From Nectonema munidae (taxonomy: Eukaryota > Nematomorpha > Nectonematoida > Nectonematidae): a DNA stretch of 64,000 nt. The translations under genes were made by a program, and so were the position numbers. A model generated the notes under the pieces. That model saw only the letters and a program-made list of their open reading frames with translations, was not told the DNA's origin and did not search any database. The DNA lies in NCBI GenBank assembly GCA_030549495.1, contig JAUIRK010001039.1, forward strand, positions 496,001 to 560,000. Direction: 5' to 3'. Below, piece by piece: positions 1-13,000 of the stretch (its first letter is position 1; every line of letters begins with the position of its first letter).

Positions 1-76
1 GATATTAAATTTTCTCCCATTGTTATTTCTTCTAGGAGAGTAAACTTTTGCACCACTCAACTAAAATTGTTGGGAG

Positions 77-312
77 CAGAGCCCCCGCTACCTATTAAAT
101 TTTGGGGCGCCTAAAAAATCATTACCCTAAAAATATGACAAACATCTAGCATTCATAATAATTTCTTTAATGAAAATGTAATCTGTATAGATATGGCTTT
201 GACAAATACATCATATCTTTTCTTTTCGCCATGTAGCAAATTAATCTGATAGTTTAAAAATTGACGCCCCAATGAAGCCCCCCTCTAAATTTTTTGCCTA
301 GCGCGGGCACTG
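77..312. repeat. hAT-type non-autonomous element (MITE)
   Basis: The ends form imperfect inverted repeats: the left begins CAGAGCCCCCGCTA and the right, read from the other strand, begins CAGTGCCCGCGCTA. The element is flanked by near-identical 8-bp sequences, gttgggag (69-76) and gtagggag (313-320), matching the 8-bp target duplications of hAT transposons. No coding capacity is seen. The assignment to hAT is from end sequence and duplication length only. Confidence 0.55.
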
Positions 313-370
313 GTAGGGAGGTAAAGCCAAAAATGACATACTATGTTACAAAGTAGAAATATGGATACTT

Positions 371-992
371 AGTAAAAGAGCCTTTGTATTTTATGCATAG
401 GGATTTGCACATGCAATAGCATTTTAATAAAAGCTGCCTTTTTGCTCACAATTGATGTAAAAAATAAGCTAAATTCAAAAATGGAGTTTAAGATCATTCG
501 CAAATGACGTGAACCACCTTTCCCTTATTTTTGACCCATTTCCTCAATTTTTGAATACTTTTAAAGTATACTTTAATTTGGTGTGAATAAAATTTCGCTA
601 AATGAATACAAAAATTTGGAGAAATTATTTAATTTCTAGAGTTTTTTATAAGAAATTTTTTATAACATTTAAAATCTTTCAAACATAAAAAAAACACTGT
701 AATTTCGATATTAAGTGCTTAAGAAGTAAAAATACTAATTTTTTTATGCTAAAATATCTAAAATTTTGGAAATGGTAATTTGCAATTTTTTTAATCATAA
801 TTTACAAAATTTGTTCTATCGAAATTAAAGCAAGTATTCAAAATTTAGAAGCAGGATCAAAAGTAAAGGAAAGTCTGCTGACATCATTTGCGAATGATGT
901 ATTTTTTAATTGTAAACAAGAAGGCAGCTTTCATTAAAATGCTATTATATGTGCAAATCGCTATGCATAAAATAAAAGGCTTCTTTTTTACT
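371..992. repeat. Foldback element with ~170-200 bp inverted arms
   Basis: The segment at about 371-575 reappears inverted at about 830-992. Shared stretches include ttttatgcatag/ctatgcataaaa, atttgcacat, tagcattttaat and atcattcgcaaatga. The arms begin agtaaaag and end cttttttact. The ~250 bp between them is A+T-rich and non-coding, and a small open frame over the right arm has no resemblance to a protein. This is a long-TIR MITE; the superfamily is not identified. Confidence 0.7.
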
Positions 993-2291
993 CTTTATAG
1001 CTTTAGCGTAAAAGTTAATTTGTCAACTCGTTCGTTTGAATCAACCAATACCGATGCTCAACCAATCGGTAAATCACTAAGTTATGCTAATATAAACAGC
1101 TATATTATATAATTTCAAGTCCTCTCTATAATAACCTTCTTTTTTCGCGCTCATTAAATTTCAAAGTTTAGGTAAATAAATTATATGAATACTTCACGCG
1201 TTTATTTCAAATCTTTAGTATTTTGATGCTATCTATGCGTCTAAAACGCAACCATGTGGCCAAGTTGTGGAAGTGGAAACGGTTCAGTCGCACTTTTTGA
1301 GAAGGAGTCGGAGGCGTAATAATCATTGAAACTCGGTCTCAGATTTCATAAATAATTATGTTCATAATTGTTAGATTAAAAATAAATTTACAAATACTCT
1401 CTTTAGTGCTAAATTGCAAAAACTTAACTTCTAACGTAATTCCACCTGTGTTATTGCAACTCAGAGAAAACGTCTGAAAAATGCAATAAAATAAAAGAAT
1501 TCAGTTCATGAGTAGAAAGTTTTTGGGAAAAGTATTAAAGCTCCTCTACTTTTAAAAATATTTGTAATTTATAGTCTTTTAATTTTTAGATAAATTTAAT
1601 CCTTGAATGCTATTATTTTGGCTTAGCTAAAAAGGTTATAGATAATAGTACTTTAACTATCTATTTTTAATACTATTTTACAAAGACACTACTACTAAAC
1701 TGCAAATACAAACGAATAAAACAAGATTGTAATAACTTATCTTAAAGAAAATAGTCCAAGCGTTGAGGCATCTTTCTTTGACTATCTAAAATCATTGATT
1801 AAAGACTTTGAAATATGGTACGTGTCATCACATGTTTAACATTAGTTTTAGATTGAAAACTAACAAGTGCGTCAACGATGTTTCTGAAGCACTTTTACCT
1901 AATTTCAATTTCAAGATCATAATATTTGAAACAAAAATGTTGATGTTGCATACTTATAAATAGGTGGAGTCATCAGTGTTAAAAAATTATAGATAAATGA
2001 AATTGGAGTATCAAAATTAAAAATATTAGGAGTCTGAGTTGGAGAATATTTGCCCCTATTCCACAACACTTCTTCCATACCAAAAAACTGCTCTGTTCAA
2101 CCAAAATTTTTAATACAATGACTGTTTTACAACTTTCTCTATCCTCTAAGACCTCTTATAACTAGAAACCAATAAGGGGTTTTTCTATTGTACACTAATA
2201 GACAAGGATTTTGAAAATTTGCACGTGAAGAATAGAAAAAGGTAAAACTTGATGATATATAATAAATCAGTATTTTGTTGAGTTTTCCAAA
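993..2291. other. Non-coding stretch, nothing recognised
   Basis: A+T-rich sequence with no exon of CNOT3, no RNA gene and no transposase relic that I can recognise. It should be intronic if the CNOT3 first exons lie left of the window. Confidence 0.4.
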
Positions 2292-2407
2292 TTAACCGTT
2301 TAACGGCCAGAGTCGATTAATTCGTCTGCGTTTATTAATGCTCTTTAATACAAAACTTCTGCTTTACATTAGATATCGTCTGATTAGTCTGGTCGTTAAC
2401 TGGTTAA
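2292..2407. repeat. TTAA-flanked MITE, family B
   Basis: A 116-bp unit including TTAA at both ends (2292-2295, 2404-2407). Inverted ends are TTAACCGTTTAACGGCCAGA and, from the other strand, TTAACCAGTTAACGACCAGA. Relatives occur near 21833, 28016, 39823/42005 and 53544. TTAA targets are the hallmark of piggyBac, and piggyBac relics exist in this window, so cross-mobilisation is a reasonable inference. Confidence 0.65.
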
Positions 2408-3955
2408 ATTCTTTTCTTAAAAAGTTTAAATATTTTACCAGGGTTGCAGAGTCTGATATTATAAAGAGATTGTGTTGGAGTCAGTATCTACTAAGCATTT
2501 GCTGTAAGCGTATTTTTTAAGTATATATTTGGGGGATGAAGATGACACATTTAATTTGTGTATAAAGTAAACCACAATTTATTTGGCGCCAGGTTTTAAA
2601 TAAGTAAATTTTAACCCCTCTACTTTGAGCATTCTCTTTGCATCATTTTCTCAGAATAAAGAATACGTTCTTCTGATTTCCACATTTTGCCACGTTCTTC
2701 TCCCATCAGCATAGGAATGTTCTAATTTTGCAGGGTTATTAAACTGAAGCCTTAATTTTAAAATTTATTTTTAAAGGATTGGTGTCTAACACTCAACCGT
2801 AAAACAAGTAAACTAATATAGAAAGTTTACTACTCACAGGTCGAACAAGTCTCATTGATATAAAACAGATATAAAATTGAAAAAATTCAAAATTTTTGTT
2901 GGAGCAAAAAGCTTTTTAACCTCTCTCCCTTAGGATGTTCCGTTTCACACTAGATTTTTATTCATTGAAATTTAGTAGACGGCTTTTTTGGTTTAGAAAT
3001 ATATAACTTTTCCCATAGAAAACAAACGGAAAATATTTTTGCTAGGTAAAATAATTTGAATTTACGATGATTTATTTCCACATTATTGATAAAATGTTTG
3101 AAAATTTTTTTGATAGATCCAATATTCTATTTCATTTTTTTTATTTCTACTTGTAGCTAAAATTTTAGCAGGAATAGTGTTTGAGATTGATTATATTGAC
3201 CTATTTTTTTTAAGAATAGCTTATTTTGACAGATAAAGTATTAAAATGTAATACATTTTACCTCTATTTCATTTAAAACTCATTCTTGCAACAGAATGCG
3301 CTTCAAAAATGGCTTGTGTTTGCAATAAATCTTTTTCATTCTTTCAACTCAATTTCTGTGATATTTTATTTTTTACTCCCATCATCACCTGTGCATCTTT
3401 GAAATTGTCTTAAATTAAAAACTTAGTCACGTGTTTTTATGCATCTTTGTTAATATGTATTCCTTGTATTTTAAGTTGTAAGTTAAAACACTCTAAATGG
3501 ACTCAAAAAAGTTTAATGATGTTTTTTGGGAGCATAGCTAATGTATTATTAATTATAGAAAATTTTAGCCTTTCAAAGGGCTACCCTTCTCAGCTCCTAT
3601 TTTCTCATTTTCCTATTTTGTTTCTCTTTCTCTGAATTCCTGACTCAATTGCGTCTTTGCCTTCCTCCTATCTCTTCCTTTCATTTGCATGTCCATAACT
3701 TATTGTCCATCCATTCCTTGGCATTCTGTCTTCGTTCTTACTAATTTTGTGGTGTTCCTGTTCTGTTTTTTAGTTTTATCTCCAAAAAATCCTCTTCCGA
3801 TTTACTTCCATAAAGTTTAATTCATAATTAGCATATTAATTTCATATAAGTATATAAGTTGAGCATAACGTGCATTTATTTGGCACGTAAGCCTTCAATG
3901 TACAATTATCTAAACTTCAAAAACAACCTCGCTATATTTTTGGCCATCCTTTTAG
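2408..3955. other. Intronic sequence upstream of the first visible CNOT3 exon
   Basis: No N-terminal NOT3 coding block could be found here on the + strand. The 3' end is a normal acceptor (ttttag at 3950-3955). Several pyrimidine-rich runs but no recognised feature. Confidence 0.4.
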
Positions 3956-4066
3956 GTTGTTGAAAGAGAAACCAAGACAAAGGCCTATTCAAAAGAGGGC
4001 TTAGTTGCCACGCAAAAAGTTGATCCAGCAAAGAAAGAAAAAGAAGAAATCGTTTACTGGATCACC
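3956..4066 (+). CDS. CNOT3: CNOT3 exon: N-terminal Not3 domain, part 1
   Basis: 37 codons, phase 0 at both ends, acceptor ttttag and donor gtaatc. Encodes [16 protein letters not shown] followed by [18 protein letters not shown], a nearly invariant segment of the NOT3/NOT5 N-terminal domain. Confidence 0.96.
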
Positions 4067-7000
4067 GTAATCATAGAATCAATATTTATGCAATTATTTT
4101 TAAGTATATTTTAATCTCATTTTTCGCCTTCCTTTCGTTCTATTCATTTTTTTGCATTGCGTTTAGTCAACCTATTTTCTATGATCGAAGAGGTAGACCA
4201 GAACTTTCTCAAAGCTGGCCATGTTTTTTATAGTGATTTTATGAATTTTTTTCTTCATCCCCGTGAACTCTGATTTATAAAACTCTCTCCCCTCAATATG
4301 TAGTGATCTATTTTTTAAAATCATCTCACAATTAATTTTGTTCGAATATAATTAAACAATTAAAAATTTCAACTAAAACTTGTAAACTTTAAATTTTTAG
4401 ACAATATAAAAATGTTAACCTCAAAATTCTTATTCATGGTATTGTGAGATTTGAAGTAATCAAAATATTTTATCTCAAAAAGTCTGGCGGGCCTTCAAGA
4501 GATCATTCCACTCATCTGAACGGATTTTTGAGTATACAAATGTCAAAAGGTGCATAATTTTAAACAAATTTCTGTATTAAATAATAAAAAAGAAATACAT
4601 TGATAAAAAAATTTTAGAGTAATAATTTTTTTTAGAAATAATAATAATCGTCTGCTTTCATTTTCCATTCATTTTTGTATGTATCTTTGGAAGTAAACGA
4701 TTTTAGTGGTTGAAGAGAAGATTTAAATGAAAAAAGAATCTCATTTGCGCTTATCCCTTTGAAGACCAACATTTTGAAGAGGATTCGTCTGCTTTCTTTT
4801 TCAATGGAATTTTATATATTCAAAGCAGACGATTTTCATTTCTTGGGTCACTGGTGACCCACTGGTCCTTAAAGGGTTAAGCAGGCGATTATTATTTCTT
4901 TGTACACCATTGTCACTAATCCTCAAAGGGTTAAAGGAATTGAAAACAACTTTTTATCCGTTTGGAAAGCTTATTTGAAGCATGGAACTATGAAACACCT
5001 TTTTGTATGTGCTATGGAATTTATGCAACGAAACTTCACTCGCTTTAATGATGATCTTTTTCTAGTGTGCCATCGACTCCTTGAATCTACAAATTGATCA
5101 CTTTGAAAGTGAGATTGAAGGAATCATTAACGCCAAAAAGAAGAAACTTGAAAAGGAGGTAACATTGCTAAATAATTTTTAAACCCGCTTTACTAGACTC
5201 TGTTTATGTTAACCTTTTTGTTTTTTCGACTTTCAAATTTTTATCTCTACTATTTATGCCGCCATTTCAACTTTTTTCTTAAACAAAAGATTATCTCAAT
5301 CCAAAAAACCTTAGATGAAATTTATTTAAACGATACTGTAATGATTGATTATTATTATTTAAATTATTTGATCATTTGTGTAATCCCCTTCAAACATCTA
5401 CTAACTTTTTTTAATCCTTTTCATTCAAAGCATTTACATTTAGTACTTCAACTTGATAAAGGAGTCGAAAATTCGTTTTATTCGAAATAATTTGTTTCAT
5501 GTTTATTCTTTTTATTTCAAACAAATGACCCTTCAACACTTTGTTCATAATTAATTACTATTATGTTTTTTTATTGTTTCAATAATTATACAATATCCTG
5601 GGGTTGGGGGTATTTATCCCACAGCACTGATTCTTAAATCCTTTTTGGTCATTAAGCACTTACTAGAAACCATTGCATTTTTTGATGATAAAACATAATT
5701 CTAAAAATCCCTCACATGGTCGAATAATTTTATTACCTTAGATGGCCGTTACTGGCCCCTAGAGGCTATTTTTTATTTTTCTATTTTCCTCTTTTAAATT
5801 TGAAAGAACGATTCATTAAATTGTAAACATATTGAATGATTTAAATTCTCAAAGAAAAATGTAAAAGAATTGAAAATTTTCACTTCAAAACAGAAAATTT
5901 TAACGCCATCTAAGAATTAATAAAAACAAAATTTATTACAAATTTATGTTAAATTTAAAATGACTCCAATGATCTTTGAGTTTTGTCAAAAACAAACTTT
6001 TACTAAAAATAAAACTAAAAATAGTTTGAAATATTTATTCAATTATATCTTTTTATCTTGGAAATTTTAATTTTAAGTTATTCTTCCACTTTTTGTTTAC
6101 ACACTTTTTTATGCTATATTTTATCATTTGAGCTGTTCACTCGATGGCATTAATTTACCCTTTGGACAACTCAATCCTGTGAATTATTTAAAAAATGCTG
6201 TATTGGATAATTTTTTAATGTTCTTCATGCCTCCTTTTTTTCCTTTTCATGATGTCGATAATAATTAACTTACTTACTTAAATTTTAAGTATAAATTATT
6301 GTACAAAAAAGAATACTATCACAAAGTACAAATTTTATTAAGTTATTTTCACATATTTTTGAAACAACTTTTGCATAAAAGAATTTTATGTTCATCACAA
6401 CAGTTTTCTTTACATGCGAAACATTTTTGAAAAATTTCTTTTTTTATTTCCTTTGCAAATTTGGCAGGGACCTCTTTTTTTATTCGGTGTCTCCACGTAG
6501 CTACTTTCGTTACAAATTCCATATGATTTCAAAATCAGGTGAACTTCATTCACGATTCTTGTGTTTTGGACTTGAATCTTCATTGGCTTTTCAGCCAATA
6601 AAAAGCACAATTGAGAAAGAATTACTTTTCTTCCACTTGATTTTTTCAAAAAATTAATAGTTGTAGCTGCTGATGAACACTTTAGTTGTAAATTATGTTC
6701 TACCTTAATATAGGTATTTAAAAGAGCAACATCTAAATAATTAGTTCAAACCCCCATTGGCCATCGCCTAGATGTTCTATAGGTAGTATAATATTTAACC
6801 ATTTGGTTAGCCTTGTCTATCTTGATTTTACATCATTATAAATATATATAGACTCCAGTAATCTTTTCTGTCCAACTAGCTCAATTTCTCTGTAATGCTG
6901 ACTACTCATCATTAGGACGGCTTTAAATTTTTTATAGCTACCAATGATGAACTATTTCAGTATATAGTTCTAGATTGGCATTCTTGGAGGTTCAGGCTCT

Positions 7001-10000
7001 GTAAATGTTTTTTCGAATATAAAAGGCACACGTCGTCTGTTATAATTAACTGGACCCAACATAGAAAAGTTATAGTTTTTTGCCCAATTACACAATTCAT
7101 GGTCCATAAAAAACCTATCAACGCATATACCTGTACCTTTAGGTAAGTTCATTTTCTCTACTAATCTCTTGACTATTTCGGTTCCACTAAAATAGTTTTT
7201 ATCTGCTAGCTTACTGATATATATTTCTAGACCCAGATAATAAAGAGTTCTAGAGTCATTGATGTGATATAACTTGATACCCTATTCTTGCTAGGTTCGA
7301 AAATCTTTATTGGACAGACTCCTCTAAATTTAACTAGTTGTTCATCAACAGTTACAAAATCCTTAGGCGTGCAATATCTAAAAAATATTTTTTAGTATTG
7401 TCAAAAAATATTCAAAATAAAATTACTTATGGAAGACATTGTAGAAGTGATCATTCAATGAGCGAACTGCCATTATTTTATCAACATTTTGGTTTCTTTG
7501 TTGTGGAACATCAGACCTCAAAAATCTGATTATAAGCTTGAGATCAATTTTACTCATAACCGCTTTAATAGAATGAACTCTTTGACTGCTGTATAGGTTG
7601 TCAAATGGAATTGTTTGATCCCTCTCAATTCCAAGGATACAAAGGACAGAAATATAAGCAATGATCTTTTCCACGTTAAAATCAATCATTGTAGAAAGGC
7701 TTTACTTCACTTGGAACATTTTCAGTGTTTTTCATCTATTCTAAGTAGAAAATTTGCTGAAGTAAAAACAACTTCCAGATGGATAAAGGATTTGTAACAT
7801 ATTTTGCAGCATCTTTGGCACCATCGGGAACAGTTGACACAACATTTATATTTCTTGGCCTTCCACTTCTTGTTGGGGGTCAAAAGTATATATTGTAGTC
7901 AGGTGCTTTAATTTCAATGTCATTATGTCAATTGGATCATGATTATAATTTAAAGAAGTTAGCTCGGTTGACGAAGAATATGTATAAGAGTCTTCATTCG
8001 AACTTTCTTCAAAATTAGAACTTTCCATTTTCAAACAAACTTGTAAGAAAATGGAGGAAATTTTTTTCAGCAATAACAGAAGATATTATGTGCACGTATT
8101 ATATTTATACGAGCGACCTTTATGATATAGTATGTATCTGAGTACATATGTCAAAGCGGTAATATATTTCGCACACATCTAATCCTTTATTTTATCTTTT
8201 CATCTCTCTCTCTCTCTCTATATATATATATCTTTGGCTTCGTTGAATATTCTTCGCGTACTTATCTTTATATTGAACATACGGTCAGCAATATACGAGT
8301 AGGTAGTGTCCAATGATGGCTGAGCTATGAAAAGAAAATTTTTCATCCCAGAAAGATTCTTAGAATGATATTATTTTTCTATCTTTGTTTTATCTCATGC
8401 GAATAGACAAAGGATGAAGATTAACAAATAACAATGTAAAAACAAAGAAATACTCTCTTTTGATGTTAGAAAAATAATGTGATAATTCAATACTCGCAAC
8501 ATATAAATATGATTAGATTAAAAGATAAGGTCCTACACGGCCATGCATCTTAAAAAAATCATTACCAAATTTGGCATCTTTTATTATTATTAATTTTTTT
8601 TTCATATGTACCATACCTATTTTTTGTTTATCTCAAATAGCTGTTTTATGCTAATAATTTGAGATTTTCAAATTCTTCCTTTTAAAACAAGGAAAACTTT
8701 ATTTATTTAAAAAATTTGGATTTACAAAGAGAATTCCTTGCTAAAATTTTGGAAGACAGAAAAAATACAAGGAAAAATATAAACATAATTATTGCATACT
8801 TTTAAATTTACTTTTTGTGAGAAGCATTAATAAATATTTTTCAAACATTTAACTAATCAAATTAAGGATTAACACATTTAATTGGCTCTAGCGAATTAAG
8901 TGATAAAATATGGTTAGCGCAGAAACATATTAATTACAGGGTAATGGTATTTTTTATTTTCTCAGTTTTAGCATATCCACTCTCAAATTCTATAACTGTG
9001 TGTAACTATAGTTGAAGTGTACCATTTTCCATCTGTTTTTTTTATTGATTTTTTTTCTTTCCAGAAATTTGAAAGGACTGAGTTTTTAAAAAAGTTGATG
9101 GAAAAGCACAAGTACCATATCACAAAACTGGAAACAATTCTTCGCATGCTTGACAATAACAACATTGAAACTTCACAAGTTTTTTTAATTTTTATTTTCC
9201 TTACTAATGATAACATGCTTACACTATATTTTGTTTTTCCTACCGTTTCTTTCCTTAGATTCTTAAATATTCTTCTCGACCTATATTTTGGTTTAATGCA
9301 TACAATAAAAATCTTGTTTCCAACTTAAAATTTTGTCCGTTCATGCAATTCGGTAGCAAGACAATCTCCATCTATAGAAACGAGTAAACAAGGTCAAAGT
9401 ATGCAAGAGTGTTAGACAAGACCTTATGTACCTTATGTTTACTTGTTTCTATACCATATCTTGTGGTTGGGGTATTTATTCTAAAGCAGTGATACTTTAT
9501 TCCTTATTGGGCATTAAGAACTTACTAGAAACCAGTGCGTTTTTTGATGATAAAACATTAATCCAAAAATCTTGACTAGAAATAAGTTCTAAATCAGAAA
9601 TCTAAACCAATTTAGTATTTTGTTGTGAAATATTATTTTCGTCATTTTTAATACAGTCTTTATTCAAAAATTTTAAGGGATACGCATAATTCGACAATTT
9701 CCATAATTTTAGATTTTTAAGTTGATGACCATAGTTATTGGTCGAAAATTTATCTCTTGAAAATTTTTGAATAAAGACTTTACTTTTTTCATGTCTACCT
9801 CTTTTTCAATGATTCAGCGCCACCTCATTTATGTATGTTATGTCGGTCATTGACAAAGGAGTGACATGACAAAAGAGCAACAAAAATTCGGAATTTTATA
9901 GGATTGACAATTTAGGAACTGCCATTTTTTCTCTTTACCTAACTCACTAACTAAATGAAAAACTTTCTAACCCTTACTAATCATTTGATTTAAAACTCAT

Positions 10001-13000
10001 TTGAACATTATTTAAAATATGAACAAATTTTGTCGTTCCTTTGAACGCGCCTCTTGTTATATGCTAATGGCAAAAGATATCATACTTAGAATTTAGATGT
10101 ATTTGTGCAGTTATGACTCGCCAAAAATGTTTGAATAACATACGAGGCTCTTTTACTTCTTTTGATTCAAAGATTCACCGCAATGAAATTTTTATATTCT
10201 AAACCGCACTGTTTATTTGCATGAAATTAATTAAATACTCTAACTTTAACTGAATACTAATATCGTGCTTCGAAACGTAATTTAAGGTATTTCATTATTG
10301 CTGTGGACCACTAATATATCGTCATGGCTTAGGCCAGTACTTCCCAAAGTAGGCCCTGGTGCCCCCAAAGCGACGTTTTGAATTTCTTATGGGCTACTAA
10401 TAACAAGAATTAGACATTAAATCATTTCTCTTCTTTGAAACAAGGAAATATTTTGTAAAATAATTTAAATAAGTAGTATTAGACAATCCATGCGCGGTCT
10501 AGTGTCATCAAAAGGTTAGGAATTCTTCTTTTTATAAAATGCATGTTCTTCTTTTAGTCTTTCTTTCCGACAATCAGAGTGACGAGTCAAAGAATTTTTA
10601 TTTGAAACTGATTAGAGATGTTTCTCTTTCAAAATGCTCACAGCGTTAGTGTGTCAACGTTTTGTTACGCTTTCGCAGCAGCAGCGATGAGTAAGCATAG
10701 TACCTTGATAACCGACATATGGCAGCCAGCGTATGTTACTCTTCACAACATGAGTAAGCTTCTACATTAGGCTAAAAGCACATGACGTGGCTCTAAATTC
10801 TGAGTTACAACGCTCTGCCGAGTTGTTTTTCCATTTGTTTTCATTTGTTGTTTGTGTGTGTGTGTGTGTGGGCAGGTAGAAAGATTTTGGGGCTGTGCAT
10901 CAGTATGCGTATGTTGTTTAAATAATTTTACATGATATCACATACCCATATGGATTAAGGTGACGCGTATTAGAGATGATATTGAATTTTACATTGAGTG
11001 CTGTCAAGAACCAGATTTCGAAGCAAATGACTTCATTTACGATGATATCGTCTCCTCTTCCGAAGGTAAGTAAATGCATCTTTCAATTTGCAAGCACGCT
11101 CTGCATAATTCATCCTTTCTCAGGCTTCATGAATTGCACTGGCGATCAAGCAGGTCACCTTGTCGATTCTTCTTCCCAGACGCTCTCTCAGTACTCATCA
11201 ACGCTGCCCACCTCCTCCCTTCTGTCGTCCACCACAACTAGTCCTTTACTGACTAATCACTCCAAATCTGCAGTAATTTTTGGAATTGTTCCTTTTCAAA
11301 TACCGTCTCACAATAATTAAGCTTGTCAATTTCTTAACTAATGGGTTTTTGAAAACTATAACCCGCTTTTCATTTTCGAATGTGGGAGATTATTTAAATT
11401 TTTTGCAGTTTACTTTAAACTCAAATTATGTCAAATTTGCAGTGATCATTTTTTGAGGACTGATACCTAACCTCTAAGATAGGTGGGGAAAAGGTACCTT
11501 CGAAACCCAGGGTTAATAAGGCGTCCATTGGAAAAAGGCGTCCAGTTTGCTTTCATTGTATGTGGTGCAGTAAACCATACATTGCGAGAAGCGTGAATAT
11601 GTGTTTATGAATAGATGTGTGAATATAAAAATATACGTTTGTGGATAGTTATGCATATTTTATATATATTATATGAACAATGCAAATTAAATGATTAAAG
11701 CTAATAACTTTTGATAGAATATAAAATTTGACAAAAAATTTGAATTAAATAAAAAAAAGTAATTTATTTGTTTACTCAATTATAATATCTAATATAAAAT
11801 ATCTTGTATAGAAAAAGAATGAGAAATATTAATTTTTTTAAAATCAACAAATGTAAAGTCGTTTTTTTCAATTGTAATTTCACAATCAGAAATAAGATAT
11901 GAAATTTTTTTCAAAAAGAACAAAATATTTTTTGATTCTTCTAACTCTTCATATGTTTTATCCAGGAGTTTTCTTTTCTTTATTTCATTAATATTTGCAT
12001 TTTTCTTGCCAAAAATATTTTTCTCAATTTGAGAAATTTCTAACTTGTAACAGATTTCTTCTTTTCTAAAAAAAACTCTAAAACTTCCCATACAGGTGGA
12101 TTTTCCATAGGTAAGGAACTTTTTAAACTTAAATTTTTTATAGAAACATCCAAAAGAACGTACCCATTATGCCACCCTTCACAGTGGTTATTAGTTCGTA
12201 TTTTTCTTTTATTTACATTCATTAGTAAATATTTTTGCAAAAATGAAAATAGCATCCTTTATATATGATCTCTGGATAAACCTGATGACAAAAAAACTTA
12301 TAATTAAATGTCAAGAGTAATCTCCATTGATTATTTCTAGCTTGATTTCAATACTTTTTAAATATTGAAAAATTTTCCTACAAAAAATATAATAGGGGGT
12401 AAATAGTTGATTGATAGTGAATATAATTGAGGAATTTGTACATCATTGTAAAAAAATGTATTGTGAAAATCTGATAAAAGTTGATCGGGCATTTTTTAAA
12501 AGTACCGTCAACAAAAATCTCTTTGATAAACGTCATCATCATAATGTATCTTAAAACAAAAATAAAAAAAAATTATAATTGATGAAAAAATAATTGTCAA
12601 CCTTAAAACTGGTCCTGCAAACATAAGAGTTCTTTTATTCATATCAACTTCATCGAATTGAAGAAATTTAGTCATTAATTTCTTTGAAATGTCGCGGAAT
12701 TTTAAAATTTATATTCCTTGGAAGTTTTGGTCTTTCTTTATAATTTCTTATCAATCTTTTTGTGGTTTTGGTAGAGTTGATCCAACTTCTTCATTTAAAA
12801 CAGACAAGTTATTTCTGTTCCAAATATTAATTGATTACAAAAACTTATGCATACAGTAAAAAATTATACAATACTTGTAAAGTAAACTTGTTGAGCTGTA
12901 GCAGGATAATTTGGCTTCATTTTTAATTTTTTTCCATTATACGCGTTTTGTGGGCTCGTGATTATATTCTACGTATTTTTTTATATACTTTTAACTCCAT

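Noticed and set aside
888-1112. 74-codon frame at the right arm of the foldback element
   Set aside because: It lies within an inverted-repeat arm and does not resemble a protein.
1-3955. Search for the missing N-terminal CNOT3 exons
   Set aside because: No block resembling the conserved start (GEIDRCLKKVSEG, or IKDKRQL) was found on the + strand, so these exons are assumed to lie left of the window.
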